A stretch of DNA of 64,000 nt from Berberis thunbergii (taxonomy: Eukaryota > Streptophyta > Magnoliopsida > Ranunculales > Berberidaceae), in assembly GCA_003290165.1 (NCBI GenBank), contig QNQO01000821.1, positions 1-64,000 on the forward strand. The letters are read 5' to 3'. Below are positions 33,880 through 45,909 of the stretch, one piece after another. Each line of letters opens with the position of its first letter. Within the stretch, counting starts at the first letter, position 1. Both the position numbers and the translations under genes were made by a program. The notes under the pieces were generated by a model. The model was given only the letters and a program-made list of their open reading frames with translations. It did not search any database and had not been told where the DNA came from.

Positions 33880-35605
33880 ATGGAGGTGTCCAAAATCTTT
33901 CTTCTTTTGTGCCTTCTCCTACCTTCAATTCAAGTCATTTCTACCAGCACCTCTTCTCATGATGATGAGCAAAATTTTATCATACAGACCATGATTAACC
34001 AAGTTTGCACCAATGCCGTCAACTATGAGACCTGTTTTTCCAACTTTCAATCAGAACACGAACGGGTGACCAAAAAATCCCCTGCATCAGTTCTCCATGC
34101 TGCACTCAAGGCTACAATGACGGAAGCTCAACATGGAATGGCATTGATCACAAAGTTCACCACCTTATCAATCAACCCACGTGAACAAATTGCTATAGAA
34201 GATTGCATGGAACTTCTTGATTATTCAGTGGCAGAGTTGAAGTGGTCAATAGAAGAAATGGAGAAAATTCAGAATGGTTCAATCATTCACCATGAAGGGA
34301 ACCTTAGAGCTTGGCTTAGTGCAGCTTTGAGTAATCAAGACACTTGTCTTGAAGGCTTTGAGGGCACCCCAGGTCGAATTGAGAATTACATCAGAGGGAG
34401 CTTGAAACAAGTTACCCAACTTTTAGGCAATGTGTTAACAATGTATAATTCCATGCATAGGCTGTCAGCGAAACCACAGAAAATGTTACTGCAGATGCAG
34501 ATTTTGGATCGTGGATCATGACCCATGATCAGGAGCTGTTACTTGCAAGCCCACAACGTATGCACGTGGATGCGGTGGTAGCATTGGATGGGAGCGGGAA
34601 GTTTCAATCGATCGTTGAGGCCTTGAATCGAGCTCCTAGTCATAGTGAGAGGAGGTATGTGATCTATGTTAAGCAAGGTGTCTACAAGGAGAATGTGGAC
34701 ATGAAGAAGAAGAAGACCAATATCATGCTGATTGGGGATGGGATGGGCAAGACCATTATCACTGGTAATAGGAATTTCATGCAGGGCTGGACTACATTCA
34801 GGACTGCTACCTTTGGTGAGTTTTCTTTATCTCAAATCTACGCTCATGTTTTAGCGGGGTCGGGCTTGGGATAGGCCTCGCTGTGTACTTGGGCATTTGC
34901 TTTACTTACATTTTCTTTCATTGCTCTGGTACAGCGGTTTCAGGCAAGGGATTCATAGCAAGGGATATAACCTTCCGCAACACAGCCGGGCCATGGAACC
35001 ATCAAGCTGTAGCACTCCGAGTAGACTCTGATCATTCAGCCTTTTTTCGGTGCAGCATTGAAGGCTACCAAGACACCTTATATGCTCATTCTCTCCGCCA
35101 ATTCTACCGTGAATGTAACATCTATGGTACAATAGATTTCATTTTTGGCAATGGCGCGGCTGTCCTCCAAGGGTGCAAAATTTTCACTAGAAAGCCATTA
35201 CCCTTTCAGAAGGTGACCATCACAGCCCAAGGTCGAAAAGACCCACACCAAAATACAGGGTTCTCCATACAAGATAGTTACATATACGCGACGGAGCCAA
35301 CTTACTTGGGCAGACCATGGAAGTTGTATTCAAGGACGGTATACATGCAGACTTACATGGGTAGTCTGGTTCAGCCACAAGGGTGGCTTGAATGGTATGA
35401 GAGCTTTGCTTTGGATACATTGTACTACGGAGAGTATATGAACTATGGCCCTGGAGCATCTGTGGCGCAACGGGTAAAGTGGCCCGGTTATCATATGATA
35501 CGCGATGCTGCAACTGCTAGTTTCTTCACCGTCGCTCGATTTCTTGATGGACGGGCCTGGTTACCCGCTACCGGTGTTAAATTTCAGATGGGTTTAACCA
35601 CCTAA
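33880..35605 (+). pseudogene. PME3: PMEI-PME gene with one frameshift between pro-domain and catalytic domain
   Basis: Exon 1 is 33880-34815 and exon 2 is 34935-35605, with GT-AG ends at the conserved PME intron position. The N-terminus MEVSKIFLLLCLLLPSIQVI is a signal peptide. A PMEI domain follows (four Cys, SNQDTCLEGF), then the catalytic domain with QAVALR, GYQDTLY, DFIFGNGAAV and YLGRPWKLYSR; all catalytic residues are present. The frame breaks near 34461-34480: the PMEI frame ends at 34521, while the frame continuing TADADFGSWIMTHDQELL is open upstream of the break. The exon total is one base short of a multiple of three, so a single-base deletion explains it. The stop TGA and an ATG overlap as ATGA at 34518. 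No usual RRLL processing site is seen. Confidence 0.85.
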
Positions 35606-37269
35606 TTGGCATTCTATAAGAAAAATGTACCTTAAAATGTTACAACTGTTGTAGTTAAACTAGGATTGTGTGACTAGTCCAAACGAGGAAGGATATCTTC
35701 TCTGTTATGGAGTAAGATTTAGATTACTTATTGGCATAAGTTTCCTATCTCGTTTCAAATTAGGATATTATGTAATTGCTACCTCTTTATATAGAGACTC
35801 GTATGAATGAATAAGATAACTCTCAGTTTTCCTCTCTACTCTTGTTTTTTTGCTTTTTTAACGTTACTTTCAACACGTTATCATTACGAGCCCTAATCCT
35901 AGCAGCAATTAAGAAAAAAATCCCCACGCAAACATCATTTGCCGTTGGCAGCTTCAGAAATTCTTTTACTCTGAGTAGTGCTTGTTTGCACGATTGGTTA
36001 CGACGTTGCAAAACACCAACTTGTTCCTGAGAAGTCTCGAGGAAATCGCCAGGTACCTGTATTTAGCTTTTCTTTATCAAATATGGATAAAGGAGTGGTA
36101 GTAGAATAATAATGCCAATGGCTCGGCTAGATCACTAAACACTTCATTAATATGATAGGATAGGATGCTGATTAATCAATTATCAATAAGTATTTTGTTT
36201 AATCAGATATTAGTTTCAAGGTCAAGCCCTTGTTATTGTCGCCATGAATACTAAAGCTAACACTTGTTTATAATGACCTGTAAGTATTCACCTGGCTTGC
36301 ATAGTATTGCATCTTTCATGAAAACAAATAGTGCTATGGTTCTTGGTGCACTTGTTCTTGTTACTGGTCATCCATAACTGCGAATAGGAACCATCAATAT
36401 TCTCGAAATGATCCTTGATATATGCATATTTGTGAAAGAGTTTTTTTCTTTTAATTTCAAAAAAAAAAAAATTCTAGCAATTTCCATATTGTTTAATGAC
36501 TACAATTTGGTGAAATAAGAAGTGATATGATGAGAATAGAAAACATTACCTTTCATTGTTGTTTTATATTCTGTGCCTTCCTTTTTGTTGTTATATCGTC
36601 TATTTTCTTATATTCAAACTTTCAGCTATACACTATAGACAACAAAACACGGTCTATTATGCTGTGTTTAGCTACAAGAAGATGATCATGAACAGAAAGA
36701 GTGTGTCCTGTTTGATAGTGATTTCTAATCCATTTTAAACATATAACATGATACAAAAAACAGAGTATGAAGAACCCGCCATAATTCAAGTAAATTTGTT
36801 TAGAAAATCAAATTCAATACGCTGATCCCTGATTCAAGTACAAAAAATTGGTGTGAAAAACACCCTCTTGTTGTGTCTCTTACACTAATTGAATCATTGT
36901 ACTATATATGTCATGATGTTATGTATTAATTTATAGTTTTTGTGAATTAATTTAAATTCCAATGGGGGTTCATATTAGCTCCGAACTATGGCAATTCGTG
37001 AAGCTTGAATTATGGTATTCGCTCCGAACTATGGCAGTTTGTGTAGCATTGAACGATGACCGCTCACGACCATTGTTTGAAACTTTGAGTTTCATTCTAA
37101 TCCAGTTCCATGGATATCTATTTATTGGAAGCATTGGCTCAGAAACACTAATTTTGTTCACTTTGCATTGTGCAAGACATCCATTCTGTCGAGCTACCCA
37201 AAGCACTAAAAGGAATCCGCTTCGGTTGACCAACGTTGGTCCATGGGCCGCCGCACCAAGGGGTGCCAC
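35606..37269. other. PME3 3' flank and intergenic region
   Basis: No gene is recognised. The open frame from 36962 is unrelated to copia until about 37270. AT-rich with short homopolymers. Confidence 0.45.
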
Positions 37270-40200
37270 CATGCACGCAGCTCGCTCGTTCTGCAAAGTC
37301 TGTTCCTTGGGAAAATTAGGACTGAGACCGTTCTATGCAAAGATTTCTAAAGAGTCCATCCCATTTTTACAACGAGTTCAAGGGGATATTTGTAGACCTA
37401 TTCAACCAACTTGCAGACCATTTAGATATTTTATGGTGTTGGTTGATGCTTCGACACGCTGGTCACATGTCACGCTACTATCCACCCGAAATGCTGCATA
37501 TGCTAAACTCTTAGCCCAGATTATTCGGCTGAGGGCTCACCACCCGATTGCCCTATTAAGTCAATTTGACTCGATAATGCCGGAGAGTTTACATCAAAAA
37601 CATTCGATGATTATTGCATGTCCATTGAGATTGATGTTGAACATCCAGTTCCCCATGTTCACACCCAAAACGGCCTCGCGGAAGCCACCATCAAGAGGTT
37701 ACAGATGATCGCTCGGACGTTGGTTATACGCACCAACCTGCCTATATCCGCATGAGGCTATGAAATTTTGCACGCAACAATGTTGCTCCGTTTGAAGCCG
37801 GTTGCCACCCAAACATTCTATGCGTCACAACTGGTGACTGGGTACGAATCAAATATTTCATACTTACGCATTTTTGGGTGCACGGTTTATGTGCCAATTG
37901 CGCCGCCACAACGTACCAAGATGGGGCATCAACGAATGATGGGTATGTATGTGGGTTATGATACACCATCAATTATCCGCTACTTGGAACCCTTGACAGA
38001 CGATCTCTTTGTCGCACGATTTGCGGATTGTCGCTTTGATGAGATAGTCTTCCTATCGTTAGGGGGAGATAAGAACGTTAACATTCAACATGAACGACAG
38101 GAATTGTCGTGGTCTGTCCCTACTTTGTCTCATCTTGATCCTCGAACTGCACAGTTCGAGAGTGAGGTGCGGCGAATTCTCAATCTTCAGAGCGTAGCAA
38201 ATAAGTTGCCAGCCGCTTTCACTGATATCGCTAAAGTGACGATATCACATACCTTCTGTAAACGTGCCTGCAAGGATTGACGTCCCCACCACAGGACGTA
38301 GCACCGCCCATGACGAAAACGGTGCGCGTGGTACCCTGGCGACTAACCCGTCATCTGATCTCGCGAGAAAGTGTGGTAGACCACTGGGTTCGATGGACTC
38401 TCGTCTTAGGAAGAGGACGCAGACAACACAAACCAATCCATCTGACATTGCGATCTCGATCGAACCATCTCATGAGAATATTTCGGACTATGGATATGTC
38501 CGAGAGGAGTCATCGTTGGGGGACGCCTCAATGTCGGTACCTACTCCCGAGAATAGAGAAATCTCGGTCAATTATGCATGCATAGATGGGACATGGAATC
38601 GAAACAAGATCATCATCGATGATGTATTTGCATACTCGGTTGCGCGCGAAATCATAACTTGTGATGATATCGAACCCCGCTCCGTTGAAGAGTTTCAACG
38701 TAGAGCTGACTGACCAAAATGGAAAGATGCGATCAAGGCTGAATTGGATTCCCTAACGAAACGGAAGGTGTTTGGGCCGGTACTCCCAACCCTCCAGGTG
38801 TAAAACCCGTCGGATTTAAATGGGTATTCGTTAGGAAGTGTAACGAGAAAAACAAGATTGTGAGATATAAGGCTCGTTTTGTGGCGCAAGGTTTTCTTCA
38901 ACGCATTGTGATCGATTACGAGGAGACGTATTCTCCCGTAATGGACGTAATAACGTTCCGCTACCTTGTCAGTTTGGTAGTTTCCGAAAAACTAAATATG
39001 CAGCTTATGGATGTGGTTACGACATATCTCTACGAGGATCTAGATACAGAGATATACATGAAAGTCCCGGATGGACTTCGTTTGCCCGAATCAAGTAGCT
39101 CTAAACCACGGAGCACATTTTCTATCAGATTGAAACGTTCACTTTACGGACTGAAACAATTCGGACGGATGTGGTATAACAAAATAAGTGAATACTTGAT
39201 CGGAAGGGGATACATAAACAATGAGTTATGCCCATGCGTGTTCATTAAGAGAATAAGTTTCGGGTTTGCTATTGTTGCGGTTTATGTCGATGACATGAAT
39301 TTGATTGGAACTCTAAAAGAGTTAAAGGAAACCGCTGAGCACTTGAAGTTTGAATTCGAGATGAAGGATCTTGGAAAAACACGATTTTGCCTCAGATTGG
39401 AAACCGAGCACTGTGCCGATGGGATTATGATTCACCAATCGGGCTATATTAAGAAATTGTTAAGGCGCTTTAATGAGAATAAAGCTAAGCCTTGTAGCAC
39501 TCTCATGATTGTTCGGAGTCTGGATCCGAAGAAATATCTATTCCATCCCAAGGAGGAGGACGAGTCATTACTAAAGGCAGATGTGCCCTACCTAAGTGCA
39601 ATAGGCACATTATTGTACTTAGCGCAATGTACGAGATCGGACATCTCATTCACTGTGAACTTGTTGGCTCGATTTAGTTCTACTCTAACATGCCGCCATT
39701 GGACTGACATTAAAGACATATTTCGATACCTAAGAGGTACGATTGATATGGTCTTGTTTTATCCCTACAGAGAGAGATCACAATCGGGCGTTGATCTTCA
39801 CGAAATGGGAAAATTCCCAAAAACCGATGGCATGGCCACATCTCCTACCGCCGGTCAAACCACCATCAATGCCGGCAAACGTGCTGTCGTTCGCTTTGGT
39901 CAAACTCCAAGTGATGTCTTGACAGGTTTTGTTGATGCCGGGTATCTCTCTGACCCACACAAAGGATGTTCCCAAATGGTTCATGTATTTACCATGGGGA
40001 ACACTACAATATCTTGGAGGTCGACAAAGCAGACTCATGTTGCTACTTCTTCGAATCATGCAAAAATTATTGCTCTTCACAAAATAGTTTGTGAATGTGT
40101 ATGGTTGAGATCCATAATTAGGCATATTCGAAGTACTTGTGGTTTGAAGTCAACTACAGATGAACCTACGTGCATTTACGAGGATAATGCTACTTGCATT

Positions 40201-40275
40201 GAACAAATGAAGCTAGGTTATATCAAAGGTGACAATACTAAGCATATATCGCCAAAGTTCTTCTATAACGAATCG
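37270..40275 (+). mobile_element. Ty1/copia pol remnant, no LTRs seen
   Basis: Plus-strand copia polyprotein pieces. GAG-pre-integrase and integrase: SFCKVCSLGKLGLRPFY, RVQGDICRPIQP, FRYFMVLVDASTRWSHV (37270-37710). Integrase C-terminus: LRIFGCTVYVPIAPPQRTKM, GMYVGYDTPSIIRYLEPL (37768-38280). Reverse transcriptase: LKRSLYGLKQFGRMWYNK and YVDD (38860-39500). RNase H: TISWRSTKQTHVATSSNHAK (to 40275). Stops and frameshifts separate the pieces, for example the TGA at 38711. The 3' end breaks off after SPKFFYN. No gag, protease or LTR is recognisable, so both ends are truncated. The RNase H Glu expected in NHAE is Lys here. Confidence 0.88.
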
Positions 40276-40592
40276 TGGATTGGCCACTAAAAAAGAGATC
40301 ATGAACTTACTTAATGAACAACTTGATGATCACAAATCTACTATAATAATAAGTTTGGAGGATTCCCAAACCAGATTTGAAACTTCCTGTTTATTTCCAT
40401 TTGTTAGCATTAAACGTATTCAATTTTCTCAGCAAAGCGTGTTTTATTTTCCGAATGAAGGCAGCCTGTTTGGTTTTGATTTTTGACTTTCTTCAACACA
40501 TTCCCACTGATTCCCACTGATTTGTACATCAAATAGATGTATATAAACTAAAATTTATTTGATCTCAAACGTGCAATTTGGGCTTATTTTAG

Positions 40593-42002
40593 AAGGCGGG
40601 GATTACACAACAGTACCACACCATCATTTCCTCTCTTACACATTATTCTACTCTTACATCACTTAACTTTCTTTCTCACACTACCATACTTTCTTACATC
40701 ACCTATATAAACAAAAATCATCTATTTTTTTTCTCTTACCATTCAAATCGACAATGGTTCATCCACCCCTATTCGAAATCTCTTGCAAATCTCTCCCCAC
40801 ACTCAAATCTTCCCTCTCTCTTGAAAACTCTCAAAATCCTTTTAAAGTCGAAACCCTTAAACCCAAACTCAATAAATATGCATAACTTAACATAAATGAG
40901 AAACCCAAACTCAAAACGAAAAAAATGCAAACAGGATAACTTTCGACCAATTTAAACCCTCAATTGAGATCGATTATCAAGTTGACACAAATATTGTAGT
41001 ACTCTTAGTTATCTAATAAACACAACTTGAATCACTTGAAAATATTTTTAAATGAGCAAGTCATAGTTATTTTACTAAATTCGTGCAAACTGTACGAAAT
41101 TGTTTTTGTTCGCGGAGTGCACTGCAGGGATAGAAATTGTTTTAGACAGATCGCGCAACTTTAGTAAAATGATCATAACTTACTCATTTCAAAACATTTT
41201 CAAGTGATTCAAATTGTGTTTATTAGATAACTCAGAGTACTACAACTTTTTTGTTTTGATCAGCTTGAGAATTAGTCTCGATCGAGTACATAAGTTGGCC
41301 GAAAGTCATTAACACTATCCCCTTTTTATTGTGAGATAGATTTGCGCGACTTTAGTAAAATGACCATAAATTGCTCATTTCAAAATATTTTCAAGTTGTT
41401 TTTATTAGATAAGTAAGAATACTACAATATTTCTGTTTTGATGAAATTAAGAATCAGTCTTGATCAAGCATGTAAGTTGGCTGAAAGTAAGGAACGCTAT
41501 TCCGTTTTCATTGCGAGACAAATTTGCACAAATTCAGTAAAATGACCATAACTTGCTTATTTCAAAACATTTTCAAGTGATTCAAGTTGTATTTATTAGA
41601 TAACTAAGAGTACTACAATATCTGTGTTTCGATCAACTTGAGAATTGGTCTCAATTGAGAGTTTAAATTGGTCGAAAGGTACCATGTTTTGCATTTTTTT
41701 CGTTTTGAGTTTGAGTTTCTCTGTTTTATTAAGTTATGCATATTTATTGAGTTGAGTTTAAGGGTTTCGACTTTGAGGGGATTTTGAGAGTTTTTAAGAG
41801 AAAGTGAGGAGAATTGAGTGTGTGGAGAGATTTATAAGAGATTTCGAATAGGGGAGGGAGGAACCATTGTCGATTTGAATGGTAAGAGAAAAAATGGATG
41901 ATTTTTATTTATATAGGTGGTGTGAGTGTTAAAAAATAAAAACAAAAACTCAATAGTGATGTGAGAAAAAAGATACGATGATATGGTGTAATCGCTGCCA
42001 TT
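40593..42002. mobile_element. 1.4 kb foldback element with very long inverted arms
   Basis: The left arm (about 40593-41110) and right arm (about 41520-42002) are inverted copies over nearly 500 bases. The left end reads GGCGGGGATTACACAACAGT and the right end in reverse complement reads GGCAGCGATTACACCATATC. Internal pairs include CAAATCGACAATGGTTC with its complement GAACCATTGTCGATTTG. The centre holds extra direct copies of a roughly 180-base unit (near 41155, 41343 and 41524) whose inverted copy lies in the left arm. No coding frame was found. This fits a foldback or long-TIR MULE-like element. Confidence 0.72.
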
Positions 42003-43121
42003 TTAAACCTAATTTCTTCTGGTCAGGGTTGGAAGGATTCCCAAATCTTTATATTAATAAATTCATGATACATTGTATGCAGAAGTTAATAGCCAACTAG
42101 TTTCTTTAGCTTGCATATCATGGAATGTTACAAATATTATAATTGTACATGTAACAAGACAACTCGTATAATTTTTTATTTATCGGTGTATTTCAAAAAT
42201 ATAATCCATCCAACAATTTTACAATATAATATTGTAATCACATAATGCACCCCCACATGAGACACACCGAATGTCCCTTTCAGATCTTAAAACCTTTTGC
42301 AGAAGACTTAGAATTGTCGGTGTTTTGCAGTTGGACAAAACCAGCCTGGGATTACATATGAAACTATATATATTTTCTAATGTAATATGTTGAATTCTTG
42401 TCAGCCTGAAATTTGTTTTTAATCCAGTGTAACATTGACTTTGATTTTGGTGCACTTAAGTAAATCTTACTTAACTAGTAACTGGTGTGTTAATCAACTA
42501 CATGTAAATATAGTTCTCATCTTGACCTTATACTACATCATCAAGGGTACTACTCCCGTCCTAATCAAATCCTAAATGACTGCGATAATAAAACGTTAAT
42601 TCCGCGAACATGTTTACCTCAATGGTCTACGTACCCTTCGTAAACGTAGGTAAACCAGTTAAAACAAACCTTAACAGTACTTATCCAAACTAGTACCGAA
42701 TCAATTTTTGGATGTCTGTCTCAACATCTGATAGTCTCAAAATAGTTGGGCAAAAGTAGGATCAATGGCACACTCATGTAAAGCGGGTTGTTGATTTTCT
42801 CAATCAAAAATCTAGTTAGGCAAGTTATCATTTAATCTAGCTAGTTCGTCTAATGGCCTAACCCTAGTAATAAATTCAACTTGTGTTTTCTGTTTAATGG
42901 CCAAACTCTCAATAAAGTAAACAATTTGGTTTCTGAAGTCGTGATATGGACTAAGGTGATGATGAACGCGGCTTTGATTGAGTCACACAAGTTGACTTTA
43001 CATATACTCTAGCATGTTAATCATCCAAGCCGATTAATACTCAATAAGGACTCGTAACATTCTATATATTGAGCCTTACCACCTTTACATTACTTCACAA
43101 AACCTTAGTTGATCATCAACC
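42003..43121. other. Intergenic and PME4 upstream region
   Basis: No gene is seen. A TATA-like CTATATATTG lies near 43062, about 60 bases before the PME4 ATG. Confidence 0.4.
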
Positions 43122-44927
43122 ATGGCTTCCAAGCTCTTCTACACTCTCTTCACAATTCCTTATTTCATTCTCATTCTCTTCCTTACTCCATCTCTAGCTC
43201 AAATCATCCCCACATTGACTCCTATCACTCCAGAGAGCGCGTGTAATATCACGCTTTATCCGGACTATTGTAAGTCTGTGATCCCGGGTGGTGGGTCTCA
43301 GAGTGTGTATGATTATGCCGGTTTTCGGTTAATCAATCATTAAAGACTGCAAGTAAGTTTTTGACATTGGTCGATAAGTATCTTGCACAGCGCTCGACTT
43401 TGTCTAGTTCAGCCATCCATGCTCTTCAAGATTGCAAGCTTTTGGCTGGACTAAATATGGATTTCTTGTTGAGTACTAGTACTACACTTAATGCTGCAAA
43501 GAGTCTTCTGAGCATGCAAACTGAGGACCTACATTCATTGCTTAGTGCCACAATGACTAATACACAGACTTGTTTAGATGGCATTCAGACAGCTTCTTCA
43601 GCTTGGAGTGTTAAGAATGGGCTTACCAACCCTCTTTCTGATGAAACCAAGATGTATAGCGTCTCATTGTCGCTATTCAGTCGTGGTTGGGTTCGTAACA
43701 GAAAGAAGTCGAGGTCAGTAGGGTTCTTGGGAAGGAAACTGTTGTTCTCCAACATGGATGTTGGTAGAAATGATGAGTTGCCTTTGAGAATGTCGAGGCC
43801 TAACCGTGAAATCTTGGAGTCGGTTAGCAAGAGGAAGCTTCTCCAAACAAGTGGCAGTGTTGTCGTTCGTGGCATTGTCATTGTTAGTCAGAACGGAAGT
43901 GGGAACTTCACCACCATTAATAATGCCGTTGCTGCAGCTCCTGATAAAACCAACATCGACGATGGCTACTTCCTGATATACGTCAAAGCTGGGGTGTATG
44001 AAGAGTATGTATCAATTGATAAAAACAAGAGGAACTTGATGATAGTGGGAGATGGCATAAACCAGACCATTATCACTGGAAATCGCAGCGTTGTGGATGG
44101 ATGGACTACATTCAGTTCTGCAACATTTGGTAAGCTAGCTAGCTAAAGATAAATCATAAATGCACCTCATCATAACATACATTTCAATTATCATATAACT
44201 TAATACTTACATTGTCATATTATTTTTCTTTCAGCTGTTGTTGGACAAGGTTTCGTTGCTATGGACATCACAATCCGCAACACAGCTGGAGCAATCAAGC
44301 ACCAAGCTGTAGCACTTCGAAATGGGGCAGATTTATCTACATTCTACCGTTGCCGGCTTTGAAGCGTACCAAGACACACTGTATACCCACTCCCTCAGAC
44401 AATTCTATAGAGAATGTGACGTATATGGAACCGTTGACTTCATATTTGGCAATGCAGCAGTTGTTCTACAAAACTGCAATCTGTACGCCAGGTTACCCAT
44501 GCAAGGTCAGTTCAATGCCCTGACTGCTCAAGGCAGAACAGACCCAAACCAGAACACTGGAACTTCCATCCACAATTGTACTATCAAAGCAGCCGACGAC
44601 TTGGCTTCAAGCAACAGGACTGTCCAGTCGTATTTGGGAAGACCGTGGAAGGAGTACTCTAGGACGGTATACATGCAATCATGGATAGACACTTTGATCA
44701 ATCCTGCAGGATGGCGCGAATGGGATGGGAATTTCGCGTTAAGTACATTATACTACGCCGAGTACAACAACAAAGGACCTGGATCTAGCACTGCTAATAG
44801 AGTTAATTGGACTGGTTACCATATCATAGATGCACCTGAAGCATCCAACTTCACTGTCTCCAATTTCTTACTGGGTAATAGTTGGTTGCCTGCAACAGGG
44901 GTGCCTTTAAGTGGTGGATTGGTTTGA
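43122..44927 (+). pseudogene. PME4: PMEI-PME gene with two compensating single-base frameshifts
   Basis: Exon 1 is 43122-44129 and exon 2 is 44235-44927. Signal peptide MASKLFYTLFTIPYFILILF..PSLAQ, PMEI domain (SACNITLYPDYCKSV, TNTQTCLDGI), processing motif RKLLQT, then the catalytic domain. Near 43317 one base is missing (DYAGFRLINH then stop, while the shifted frame reads FSVNQSLKTASKFLTLVDKY). Near 44353 one base is extra, directly before the catalytic YQDTLYTHSLRQFY. Total exon length is still a multiple of three. Catalytic [20 protein letters not shown] and [11 protein letters not shown] are all present. The glycine of GYQD is Ala (EAYQD). It is either a young pseudogene or a misassembled functional gene. 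Confidence 0.86.
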
Positions 44928-45012
44928 AGTAAGGTACCATACATTTAGAGGACCCTCCCTTGTTTCAAGTTCTCCAATTCTTGGACAATTGCTTAGTTAA
45001 GTTGATAAATAA

Positions 45013-45166
45013 TCAAGCATTTGATTACATACCAGTTTTTATTTTCAACAACAGAGATGTATCTTGAGATAATATTAAATATGAAATACTCAAGCATTTG
45101 ATTACATACCAGTTTTTATTTTCAACAGAGATGTATCTTGAGATAATATTGAATATGAAATTACTC
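45013..45166. repeat. 77-bp tandem duplication downstream of PME4
   Basis: Two direct copies starting TCAAGCATTTGATTACATAC at 45013 and 45090, nearly identical apart from a few bases and a 3-base indel (CAACAACAG versus CAACAG). Confidence 0.8.
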
Positions 45167-45654
45167 AACATTTTGTGATTAACTTATTTGTTAGACAAAT
45201 ATTTCTCTAATTTTTTTGTGAAAAAATTAATGGTCAACAGGAATACATGTGTCAGGTACTTAGGTGGGAATCAAATGTGCGAACCATATAGTTAGGCACA
45301 GAAGCATATATTATTATTGCTAGGTTGACATCCCATGTAGATCTTTTGAGTGTGCGGATTGTGCGTTCCTAAGATCTTGGTTGTTGGGTTTAGAATTAAG
45401 TTTAGGCCAAATGTCTGAAACACTGGTGTATCGCATACCAATGATACAACTATACTATAAACTCACACAGAAAATGAAAAAAAAAAAAAAAAAAAAAACT
45501 CACAGAAAATGGACGCAGAAATATACATGAAAAATCAGATTTAAATTGAGTTTCAGGCAATGGGGTGGGTGTTATATGTTCTTAGCAAAACATGCATTGA
45601 TCTCGACTCCACTTGAGCCTCAGTAAGGCGGTAACACAATTAATCAACGCATTT

Positions 45655-45795
45655 TTCTAAATGTCAAGGGAACGCGCGAGGGAAGGGGTATGACCCTTCA
45701 TCCCCTTCGAGATGCACACCTTTGCAAATCTCGAGAGGGATGAGTGGTAACACTCCCCCCTCGCACATTTCCTTGCGCGTTCGAGGGAACGCGTA
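45655..45795. mobile_element. GC-rich palindromic MITE-like element, copy 3
   Basis: The left arm TCTAAATGTCAAGGGAACGC, then GCGAGGGAAGG, pairs with the right arm CCCTCGCACATTTCCTTGCG. The core contains CCTTCATCCCCTTCGAGATG and CTCGAGAGGGATGAG, as in the copies at 3087 and 61150. Confidence 0.55.
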
Positions 45796-45825
45796 GAAGG
45801 GCTCATTAATCAAACAAGAGCCTTG

Positions 45826-45908
45826 CTAGAGAGCCAGGCTGACAGTGCCAGGCTAGCCCATCACCAATATCCATCATCCTACAGAGCCGGCCGTGCCTGG
45901 CTCTCTAG
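45826..45908. repeat. Perfect 14-bp inverted repeat hairpin
   Basis: CTAGAGAGCCAGGC at 45826-45839 and its exact reverse complement GCCTGGCTCTCTAG at 45895-45908, with a 55-base loop. Possibly a small TIR remnant; function unknown. Confidence 0.6.
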
Positions 45909-45909
45909 A

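Noticed and set aside
36962..37270. Start of the 248-codon plus-strand ORF upstream of the copia pol remnant
   Set aside because: Only the part after about 37270 matches copia; the first 100 codons look like chance extension and not gag.
41000..41700. Possible conserved gene from repeated similar blocks
   Set aside because: The similarity is due to direct and inverted copies of one 180-base unit in the foldback element; there is no open frame.
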